64,000 bases of DNA, taken from contig NC_043757.1 of assembly GCF_902148845.1 (NCBI RefSeq), positions 24,393,342 through 24,457,341 on the forward strand. Direction: 5' to 3'. A program made the position numbers and the translations under genes. Positions within the stretch are counted from its first letter, which is position 1, and each line of letters starts with the position of its first letter. The notes beneath the pieces are model-generated. The model was not told the origin of the DNA. It was given only the letters and a program-made list of their open reading frames with translations, and did not search any database. Shown here piece after piece: positions 12,085 to 24,800 of the stretch. Source of the DNA: Salarias fasciatus (Eukaryota > Chordata > Actinopteri > Blenniiformes > Blenniidae).

Positions 12085-12330
12085 TCCCAACTTAAGAGAT
12101 TTCAACTCGATCAATTATTGACTTCACGCGCTAAACTCGAGTCCTGTCCTCCACCACCCCCCCCTCCTCCCCCCTCCCTCTGCAACTATTCACATTAGTG
12201 GTGTCAGCGGACGTAATTATACCTACTAATTGCAGATTAGAGGTTTTGGGTCAGCGGGGTCACTTGATAGGCCCGACTACTCTTTTCAATGACGGATAAT
12301 CATTTCGCGGCGCGGAATGAATGTTTTAAT
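12085..12330. promoter_or_regulatory. Candidate conserved noncoding element
   Basis: Complex sequence flanked by C-runs (12,017-12,034 and about 12,159-12,165). It contains CGATCAATTATTGAC, CGTAATTATACC, CTACTAATTGCAGATTAG and GACGGATAATCATT. Four homeodomain-type cores fall within about 200 bp. Conservation is inferred, not shown. Confidence 0.4.
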
Positions 12331-12339
12331 GCAGCGAGC

Positions 12340-12406
12340 CGCGGAGGAGGCGGCGCGCGCGTCCAAAATGTCCCCGAAACGGCCCCGTGGTGGAGAATGG
12401 AGGAAG

Positions 12407-12437
<31 letters not shown>

Positions 12438-13130
12438 GTTGAGGAGCTGTGATGATGTCTGGAGAGCGGTGAACCCGGGGGCCGCGGGCGGGGCGGGGGC
12501 GGGAGAGTGAGGGGGGGGGGGGCTTATGAAGTTTAGATAAGCGGGTCAGCAGAGGTCCCGCGCGCCCGGCCCTTTACGCACAGCCGCGTGCGTAAAGGGA
12601 GGATCTGATGAGGGCCCACTTCACATCAGCCCTGTCCACAGCTGTTACATTCATGGGACCTCAGTGCCCAGTTGTGTTTGTGGCACGATCAGACCTGTCA
12701 GGTATTTTCTTTAATGTAAAATCTATTTTAAAATGTTTTTTTTTTTTAAATTCCGACCATCTTTTGCAATTTTCAACATAAAGGCAATTTAATTTTTTAT
12801 TTTAACCATGATTTAAAATTGTGAAATTATGTTAACAATTCAAATATTAAAGCAGAACATTGCATTTAGTAAATTGAGCAAAATTCAAATTACACGTTAT
12901 TTCTCTGTGAATTAAAAAAAAAATTTAAAAAGGGAAGTTTTGTTTTTTTTTTCAGGTTGAAATCAAGCGCGTTAAATGAATCCAGTGGAGCCAGGCTCTA
13001 ATGAGAAGCCCGTCCTGTCTCCTGTGTGTCCATGCAGGGATCCGGGGGGAGGGAGATTGGAGGGGGGGGGGGGGATCAGGGCTGGCGCGCCAAATTTGTT
13101 TGCGGCGGATCAAGGCTCACCGCCTCCACT
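12340..13130. other. Gene-free stretch
   Basis: No supportable gene. It holds a run of A residues at about 12,411-12,437, G-rich runs near 12,511-12,522 and 13,064-13,073, and AT-rich sequence from 12,700 to 12,950. Confidence 0.5.
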
Positions 13131-13137
13131 GCACTTT

Positions 13138-13500
13138 CTTTATCTTAATTCCAACTTGAAAAGATATAATTATCTAGTTTGAACAGGACTGCTATCAAAT
13201 CCTTCTTTATAGGCAGGGTAGGGAAAAGCTCGAGTGGATTGTGAGGCTCTGAGCCGCTCGGTGTTGCCCGAGATAGGAGTAATGAAGTTGTGGAGTCCGG
13301 AGATACAAAGGGCATTAACCTCATTAGCATGAAACCTTTTCTTCTAACTATTGTGGGACCCTTTCAGTCCTCTAATCCCCCCTATTTCAAAGCTGGGTTT
13401 GTAATAAAGCTTTTAGGTTTTTTTTTTTTTTTTCCAAAGCTAATGGTATTCTCTATAGATTTTTATTGCTGTTATAATCTATGGACCGATTAGGAATTCC
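13138..13500. promoter_or_regulatory. Strongest candidate conserved element 3' of emx2
   Basis: About 360 bp of fully complex sequence, broken only by a T-run at 13,420-13,433. It includes AAAGATATAATTATC, GGCATTAACCTCATTAGC, GTAATAAAGC, CTAATGGTATTC and CTATGGACCGATTAGG. Reading frames through it are open only by chance and match no family. It lies about 800 bp beyond the emx2 polyadenylation signal. It has the texture of a long vertebrate conserved noncoding element. Its function as an emx2 enhancer is inference. Confidence 0.45.
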
Positions 13501-13504
13501 CTCC

Positions 13505-14147
13505 ATGCCATACCCCCCAGCCCAAACCACAAAAACAGCTCTCTCCACTTTACCAAACAATTAAAACAAACACCTCGCACCAGGAAAAGGAAAAAAAAGA
13601 AACAGTGCAGTTGGGCTTGTCCTGCATCCACCACAAAAAAATCCATAATCCATTTTAAAATTGGGATTTTTTTTTTAGCTGCTCTCTTCTTTGTTTTGTC
13701 ACTTGTTAGTGTGTAAATAGAGGAATAATTTCCTGCGTGTTTTTAATGTTTCCCTTTCAGTCCAAAGCAGCAGCAGCAGCTTGCAGCGACGATGGAGTCT
13801 AAAAAGACAAGATTTGAAACAAAGATCCCATTTTGCGGCGCGTTGCAACCTTCCCTTATCGCGTCGCGAGGGGTAGTCAGATTGTACTAAATTATGTCCA
13901 ACCAAGCCCCCTTGGATCCGTGGATTAAGAGATTAAAGTGGACCACTGGGCAATGCGTCCCCTCTCTCCCCCTCATATTACTCGCATGATAATTGCCCAA
14001 ACTGATTTGCACTTTCACAAAAGCTTGTGTGGACGCTTTGTATCCGGAGCGGAGCAGACGCTGCAGCTCCTGCAAATAAAAAAAAAAATAAAGCCAGCGC
14101 AGAGTGTGTGTGACAAACTGAGGATAACGAGTCACCTTTTCCTTCTT

Positions 14148-14182
<35 letters not shown>

Positions 14183-14270
14183 CATTTTGATCCTGAAGTC
14201 AGCGGCAGTGACCGCAGGCCTCCTCTCTGCCATTAAAACTCTTCACTGTCACTGCGCGCAACATATTGAT
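13505..14270. other. Gene-free stretch beyond the emx2 3' end
   Basis: No exon seen. The 13,740-14,050 piece is complex and contains a CAG run (about 13,767-13,779) and TAAATTATG, CATGATAATTGCC and ATTACTCGC words, so it may extend the regulatory block before it. A T-run occupies 14,150-14,180. Confidence 0.45.
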
Positions 14271-14275
14271 AAAAC

Positions 14276-15294
14276 TTTATTGACAAAATATTGACAATTA
14301 CATACTTCTTGGAAGTATACTTTGTGTTAAAATTGTAGCAAACTTAACACAAACACAAAAATTATTTACATTCTGTAAAAGAGGGTTTAACAGAAACTGG
14401 AACTTTTAGCATTTCTGTACATGGAATACGCTCAGTGCTTGGAGTTTTTTTTTTCTTTCTTTTTGTCTTTTTCTGACCATTCTTGCCTTTTTAGTCCTTC
14501 GTAGCAACTTTCACTGGAGGGTCAAGTCCTGACTGAAGGCTGCATGAGGCCACAGCAACACATTGGTAAAGCTTTGGAGGTTTAAGGAATGTCCTGATAC
14601 CTTTCCTTTCTTTTTTTTTCTTTTTTCTTTTTTTTTTTTTTGATCTGCAGGTGGTCTGATTGAAATTACAGGAAAAGTTTTGTGTGTCTCATCGAAATTC
14701 AACTTTTTGACTTTTCTTTTCTTAAAAAAAAAAAAAACACTATAACGCAGCACCGCTACTTCATATGTTTTCACAATCACTTTTACACGATTAATTAAAG
14801 ACTGCACACTTGGTAAAAAGGAAGAAGCACGACATCTCTCAATTTGAAAATAGAGTTAAAAACAAAAAAGTGATCTCTATTATTATTATTTTTTTCTTCT
14901 TGGTTGGAGAAAACTTGTCAAATTAAAAAAAAAAAAACAACTATCAGGAAAAAACTAGACCATGCAATTCAAGTTTTACAAAAGCTGTTTGGTGTTTTGG
15001 TATCTCGAGTGGAAACTTAAAAAAAAAAAATTAAGGAGAAATAAAATTTAAAAAAAAATAATTCTGTAAGTGCAAAACGTCCAATATGGATTGGATAAAA
15101 ATAGAATGGGGTGGTGGATGGGGGTGAAGTGGCGGACTGAGACTGTGTTCCCGGCTCCAGCAGCGCCAGGCGGGCTTCTCTCGCCCTCAGCTGCCGATCT
15201 CCACATCTGAAATGTGGCGTTGGCTTTGCACCCTCTCACTGTCTCTACGCGGCATCCTTTATCCGTGTCCTCCTTCATTCAGACGCTCCTATAG

Positions 15295-15325
<31 letters not shown>

Positions 15326-15337
15326 CTCTCTGGGTTT
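14276..15337 (-). other. emx2 3' UTR with polyadenylation signal
   Basis: This follows the emx2 stop codon on the minus strand. An AATAAA signal in minus orientation lies at 14,276-14,281 and is taken as the likely 3' end. The region is AT-rich with many A and T runs and has no frame that continues the protein. UTR length is inferred from the signal only. Confidence 0.6.
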
Positions 15338-18434
<3,097 letters not shown>

Positions 18435-18960
18435 GGTCTGATAGTCCAGATTCCCCAGTTTCAAGTTAAAGTTGTCGGAGGCGCCCTTGCTTTGAAAAAT
18501 ACTCCACACCCGAGAAAGGAAGGGAAAAAAAGGAGGGCAAAGTTTCTGCGCAAAGTAAATAAGTTGAGAAAAGGCGGCGAGCGTCGAGAAAAAAGCCCAA
18601 ATAAAAAGTGGCCGGCTGCTCCCCGGACTAATCCATGGATGTGATCGCTTTCCTCGCCGGCTTCGTGCAGGCAGATTTGTTAGTTCATGAGCCTAATTAG
18701 CGCTGCAGCCCCATAAACATCTTCCTCTGAAGGCTGTAATGGCATGGTGATTGGCCGCCGCCGCTGCTGCTCGCCTTAAGGTGGAGAGAAGAGGAAGACG
18801 CTTAAAAAGTGCGTCAATGGGGAAGCAGGGGCGCGGAGAGGCGGACTCGAACGCGCAACACGGAACGGATTCGTCCAGAGAGGAGCCCCCGCGTGCGCGC
18901 GGGTGCGCACGCACGCACGTCCAAATAACACTCACTTCGAGAGAGGGGAAAGAAAAAAAA
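18435..18960. promoter_or_regulatory. emx2 promoter, GC-rich
   Basis: GC- and CpG-rich sequence lies immediately upstream of the emx2 start codon, with an inverted CCAAT word (GATTGGCC, near 18,749) and a GCCTAATTAGCGC palindromic homeodomain site near 18,691-18,703. No TATA box is obvious. A CpG-island promoter is normal for this gene class. In mammals the same promoter region also drives a divergent noncoding transcript (EMX2OS), which could be the case here. Confidence 0.55.
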
Positions 18961-19529
18961 GAAAAACTAGAAATACCGACGCGCATGCACGCGTCTCCGG
19001 GACGTTTAATAACACGTTGATCTGAAAAGCTGGAGATGTTGTGCGCGTTTGCACGTGGGGCCTGTGACAGGTTCAGTGTTGTTACCACCAGCAGCTGATT
19101 GTTCTTTAATTATGCACAACAATGTTCCGCAAATTGCAAATGAGCTCTTATTAAGGTGGGATTTTTTTCCCCCCACAGAAGACTCGCGTGCGGAATCTAA
19201 CTTCATCTTTAAATGGACTCATTGGTCGTTAAGAAATAATTTCTTCTCGTGTTTTTATTTCATTTTATTTATTCTACTCTTTTAATAAATTGTACCAGTC
19301 TCTTGGATGGTTCAACTTTCAGCCTTTTTTTTTTTTTGGGTACACAACTTCGAGATGGATAATATTCAACAACACACTGACGTGTGAGATTTAATGTGTG
19401 TGTGTTTAAGGGAATTGTGTACCTGTGCGGTGTGGCCTCCACACACACACATCTAGGAGAAAACACACACATCCAGAGGAGGACAGCGCAGAGTTCCCGA
19501 GCCTGCTGGGAAATGAACTGATGAATCCT

Positions 19530-19530
<1 letters not shown>

Positions 19531-19606
<76 letters not shown>
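19531..19606. repeat. CA microsatellite, 38 units
   Basis: A perfect 76-bp AC/CA run. It produces the long Thr-His and Cys-Val stretches in overlapping frames, which are not genes. Confidence 0.95.
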
Positions 19607-19607
<1 letters not shown>

Positions 19608-19737
19608 GCTTCAACACAGAGGACAGTCATTTATTTACAACCGTATTTTGTTCCGTTTTTGCGTTTTGACCCTGAACACAACACAGTTTAGATTTAAAAG
19701 AATTGATTACCGGGAAAATTAATTCTGAAACCAATGA

Positions 19738-19827
<90 letters not shown>

Positions 19828-19828
19828 T
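19738..19828. repeat. ATT microsatellite, about 30 units
   Basis: A perfect 91-bp ATT run only 131 bp from the CA microsatellite. The poly-Asn and poly-Leu frames over it are artefacts of the repeat. Confidence 0.95.
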
Positions 19829-20867
19829 AAAATAAAAAAACTGAAATCAAATATGGAATCAGCAGCAGCCAATAAACGCGCGCGTACACCGACACACACA
19901 TTACTACTGGCTTTATCATGTTTAAAACCTCGTTAAGTGAAGTTTTTAGAATATCTCTGCTGAAACTTGTACATTTATAGATTGGTGTAAACTCGATGTA
20001 TTTTTTTATTCATATAATCTTCTATAAAAAAAAACACGTCCTGCTAAAATATCAACTGAATTTATATTACATATATAATTTTTTTTTAATTCAGTATTGC
20101 ATATTGTGGTCAGTTCATCATATATAAATACAAAATGTGTAAATATATATGAAATGAACGTGTCGTTCATGGACTGAACGCGGTGCGTTGCCGAGTCGTT
20201 CCCTGGCTGTTCCTCCTCTCTCCCGCCGCGGCGTCTCTCCAGGTTTATTCCCACTGAGCCGCCGGAGCGTCTGTCCTCTCCACGAGGCTTTGGCGCCCTC
20301 CAGCGGCCACGAGCAGAAACTGCAGGCCGGAACACCGCTCACGTAACTCCTCTTTCAGGTCATCTGTATTTCATTACTCAATTACTCAAAATATAGATTA
20401 ATACAAAGTGATTCAGAAAGCTTCAAAACAAAAACCTCTCTTTTTTCTGGGTTATGTTTTGAAAAGTTGACATTTCCACTCATTAATTTAGTTTTTATAC
20501 TTACTAAACATTTACATTGTGCTTAAAATGTTACTAATTTAATATCCCTTTGAGATTTTTTTTTTAAGATGGGAAGAAAATGTAAATTTAAATTCAGAGC
20601 ATAAGAGGAAATTGTGAGATTAGTTTGAATGAAGACTCTGGCTTGATGATTTATTTCTCCAAAATAAAAAGCAAGCTATTACATGTCCAGCAAGTGGAAA
20701 GACAGTTTGATGTGGATCATTCACACATTTTTCAGGGGGAAATGAACAATTTAGACAAATATTTGGATGTGAAATCCTCAGGGTGCTAAATATGTCAAAC
20801 ATAGGTGCATGATGAACACGATGGTGTGTCCCATGTGGTTTTGGTAGGCTGTGTTTTGTGATTGTAC

Positions 20868-20890
20868 AATAAAATTTGTTCTCTAATAAA
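20868..20890 (+). other. Paired plus-strand polyadenylation signals
   Basis: Two AATAAA hexamers (20,868-20,873 and 20,885-20,890) lie about 2.4 kb from the emx2 start on the opposite strand, with T/G-rich sequence around them. They could mark the 3' end of a divergent noncoding RNA started at the emx2 promoter, comparable to mammalian EMX2OS. There is no direct evidence of a transcript, and two hexamers in AT-rich DNA can occur by chance. Confidence 0.25.
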
Positions 20891-21811
20891 GATTGAAGCA
20901 GAAAAATAAAGATTCATGTGGCTGAATTTGAAACGCTTGTTTGACCTGTGTGAGGAAACTGGAGAAAACAACACTACTGCAACACTGATTATTCAGCCTC
21001 ATTAATATTAATATTCAATATTAATATCCCACTTAATATTCAAGATGGGGACATTTGAAGATGCGCTGTACTTCGATTTGCCGAATTTAATGTCTTGGAA
21101 AAAAAAGAAGCTTCAGTTGCAGCTTCAATACATTTTAATCACAAAAGGAGACCAGGTTTCAGAAAAATACACCAAGGAAGACTCTAAAGCGGCTGAAATG
21201 TTTCAATAAAAACCCACTGGAGACTGAGAGCTGGAGCAGGCGAGCAGCCGGTCATCTTTATTAATAAAGGCTTTATCTGTACACATGCAACCTGGCACAA
21301 CAGCGCCAACCGCAGGGAGATAGAAGCACACACTGGATGTCAGGAGAGACCGTTTCACACTCGGGGCATGCACATCAAAACGTTTTAGCTAAGTTTCCAT
21401 TTCTGTAAGGAGTTCAGCATCTCATGTCGGGTGAGGAGCAGAGGCGGCGAGCCGGAGCCGCCGCCGGTCTGTCTGAGTGGAGTCGTCATGGAGGCAGACG
21501 GCGAAGCGCTGGAGTTCGCTCTGAAGGTTTTACAGCTTGATCGGTTGTGAAGGAACTCCGTTAAATGAACCACCGGGAGCGCAGGCCAGGCCGGGGACGC
21601 GTCTGAACGAGGCCTTTCTGCACACGTCTGTTCACTAGGGGGCGTTTTGTTTGATGAGTCAAAAGAAAAAGAAAAAAACTAAAACTAAAACAAAATAAAA
21701 CCTTGTGATTATTATTGGCTACAAATATTTAGGTTTAAAGAAACGACATGTTAGAAGAGAATAATGTAGCAAATCTGTCTGATTGAGTACTGGATTATTA
21801 GGTTTTTTATA

Positions 21812-21817
21812 TTTATT
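21812..21817 (-). other. eif3a polyadenylation signal candidate
   Basis: A minus-strand AATAAA lies 28 bases past the eif3a stop codon. It would make a very short 3' UTR. Further minus-strand signals downstream (for example near 21,257) could be used instead. Confidence 0.4.
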
Positions 21818-21844
21818 ATTTCTGGAAGCGTCGCGGGGCGGGGC

Positions 21845-24800
21845 TCAGCGGCGCACGGTGGTCCAGCCGTCGTCGTCCGTCTCGTTCTTGGTGCGGCGCT
21901 GGCCGTCCTTGTCGACGCGCCAGCCCTTCTCTCCCTCGCCTTCACGGTCGCGCTCGCGCTCTCGCTCCCTCGGCCGCTCCCGCTCGCGCTCCTCGCGTTT
22001 GTCGTCGCCTCCGCGGCGCCACGAGCCTCCTGGGGGACACAACGTGGCGGTCAGGATGCGCCAAAGGTAGAACATGTTGGTGAACTCTGGTCCTGCAGAC
22101 CGTCACTGAGCACTCGATGCAACGCCGCCCTCTGCTGGCGGAAAACATTAACTTCCCCACCCGGCTTACCCTCTTCCTGCTCTCTGGGCGGGCCTCTGCT
22201 CTCGCGATCGTCACGGCGGTCTCTGTCCCGGCGGTCGCCGCGGCGAATGTCGTCACGGTCGCGGCGGTCGTCACGGCGGTCATCGCGGTCACCACGGTCG
22301 ACGCGGTCGACGCGGTCGTCCCTGCGGGAGTCCCTCCAGCTGCTGCTGCTGTCGTCCGTGCCTCCTCGTCGCCACACCCCCTCCTCTCTGTAGGACACAC
22401 AAACCCCATCAGCGCCACGGAAACGGCTCCACATGCCAGCAGGATCGTCACGGAAACGGCTCCACGTGTCACAGCAGGATCGTCACGGTCAGCCGCACCT
22501 GGGAGGCCGGCGGTCCCGGAAGCGCTCGCTGGGCCGCTCGTCGTCGTCGTCGTCGCCGTCCTCGTCGTTGTGCGAGCCGCCGCGCGGCGGCCCCCAGCTC
22601 TCCTCTCGAGCTTTCTCACGCTCGCGCCAGCCACCTGAACCACAACGACACGCTTCAGCGCCAACATCCAGAGGGGGGCGGGGCCTGCTTCCCTCCTCCC
22701 CGACCCGCCCAGACTTACCGGGTCGGCCCAGCGGCTTCCACGGCTTGGCGTCGTCCATGCCGCGGTCGTCCATCCGGCTCCGCCCGCCGCGGTCGTCGTC
22801 CCCCCTGCGGGGGCCCCAGTCGTCGTCGGCCCCGCGCCGGGAGCCGCGGATGTCGTCCATGCCTCTGCGGGGGCCTCTGTCGTCGTCGTAGCCGCGCCGC
22901 GGCCCGCGGTCGTCGAAGCCCCGCCGGGGCCCGCGGTCGTCGTCCAGGCCCCTCCGCGGACCCCGGTCGTCGTCGAACCCTCGGCGGAAGGGGCGGTCGT
23001 CGTCCAGGCCTCTGCGGGGGGGACGGTCGTCGTCGAAGCCCCGGCGGGGGCCTCGGTCGTCTCCGCCGCGGCGAGGACCGTCGCCCCGTCTGAAGGGCGT
23101 CTCCTTGTCGTCCCGGTCGTCGTCCCGGCCCTCCTGCCTCCAGTCCCTGCAGACGGCAGCGGGGTGTCAGAGGAGGCCTGCAGGAGGCGCGGCGAGCAGC
23201 AGCAAGGCGTCGCCAACACTCACTTCTCAGGCGCAGAGCGGCGCCACTCCGACTCCGGCTCGCCGTCGCCGCGCTTCCTCCATCCAGACTCCTCCTTCTC
23301 CGGCCAGTCCTGCAGCAGCGGCAGCAGATCTCAGTTAAAACTCCGCCGCTCCTCCGTCAGCTGCTAAACGAAGGAAGGCTATTCCCGGACCTTGGCCTTG
23401 TCCTCCGGCGGGGCCCGCCTCTCCTCCTCCCGGCGCCGCTCTCGCTCCTCGATCTCCTGCTGGCGGGCGCGCTGCTTCCGCTCCTGCTCCTCCAGCTTGC
23501 GGAGGCGCTCCTGGTACTCGCGCTCCTCCTCCTCGCGCTGCTCCTGCTCGATGCGCTCGCGCTCCTCGCGCTCTGCAACGTCAGAAGACACCCCGTACTG
23601 AAAACCGCGCGGCGGCGCGACCGCCATCGGAGGACGGAGGTGGACGAAGGAAGCGTCCACGTCTCTCATATTCAGGCTTCATCAACTTAAATGAGTCACC
23701 CTTCTTGAGCTGCTCCTCGTGGATGCGCTGCGCCTCCTCCTCCTTCTGGCAGTAGTAGGCCTTGCGCCGGTCCTCCTTGCGCTGCCGCTTCCTGTCTTCC
23801 AGACGCTTCTTCCTCTCTTCCACCAGGCGCTCCTGGAAGGCTTTCAGTTTTTCCTTTGAAGACGAGAGAGCGAGTGAGAACCAGCCGCCGCTCGGCTGGA
23901 GCGCCGGGGGAAGAGGCCCAAGCCTCCTACCTCGTAAATGAAGCTGCGGGCGGCGGTGATCTTGGACAGGAAGTTCTCTTTGTCCTCCATCATCCGGGAC
24001 ATGCGCTTCTTGTGCTCCAGAGCCTTCTCCCGCTCCACCTTCATGTTGCTGATCTGAGGGGGAAACGTCAGCGCTGTTTAGATTTCGGTCACGCGATCGT
24101 TTCACGCCGGCGAGGGGTTCACGTCTCACCCTCTCCTCCTCCTGCAGCTCCCACAGCTCCATGTCTTTCACACGCTGCTCCTCATAAGCCTTCTTGATCA
24201 GAGGAATCTCCTCCAGGCGTTTCGCCCTCTCAAAGTAGTCGATCTGTTCGGCCAAACAAGAAGACAGTGAGTCTGGATTCCAATCTTACACGGCCGCTGA
24301 TTGAACCGACTGATCCTCCTGTTACCTTCTTCTCTTGGTTCTTCAGACGCTCCTGAAGCTCCTTCTTCTCCTTCTCCAGCTGCTCCACCTGTTTGGCCAT
24401 GATGAAGTCAGGATCCAGCTCCTCCAGGTCCTGCAGGCAAACAGCTGTTAGTTTCTTCTGAAAAGGAATCACTGAGAAAACTCTGGACGATGTTTATTCT
24501 TTACTCTACCTCGATGTCGATATCCTTGAAGGCCTTGGCTCCCAGCTCGGTCTTCTTGATCTGCTCCAGCCGCTCGCGGACCGTCTTCTTCTTGATCTGC
24601 TCGTGCTCCTGCATGATGCGCTCCTTCTCCCTCTCCTTGGCCTCCTGTCGCAGGCGCTCCTCCTCGGCCTTGCGCACCTTCTGCATCTCGGCCTCGCGCT
24701 GCTCCAGCTCCTCCTTCTCGCGCTGGATGTTCAGGCTCTCCAGGCGCTCCTTGCGCTCTTCGATGGTCTGCCTGCGGGCCAGGATGCGCTGGTGATCCTT

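Larger units (their letters stand above)
18970..21800. other. emx2-eif3a intergenic interval
   Basis: No supportable protein gene. It holds the CA and ATT microsatellites described separately, AT-rich sequence, and two plus-strand AATAAA signals (20,868-20,873 and 20,885-20,890). The complex piece from 19,100 to 19,210 could be a proximal emx2 element. Confidence 0.5.

Noticed and set aside
19627-19936. Poly-Asn and poly-Leu frames
   Set aside because: Produced entirely by the ATT microsatellite.
22117-22891. Long plus-strand frames antisense to eif3a
   Set aside because: Shadows of the same repetitive GC-rich coding exons. No start context or motif.
21942-23219. 425-codon minus-strand frame rich in Thr and Ala
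   Set aside because: It is the alternative frame of the eif3a decapeptide-repeat exon and its neighbours, open because of the GC-rich 30-bp repeat. The true frame is fixed by exon phase and the DDDRGPRRG repeats.
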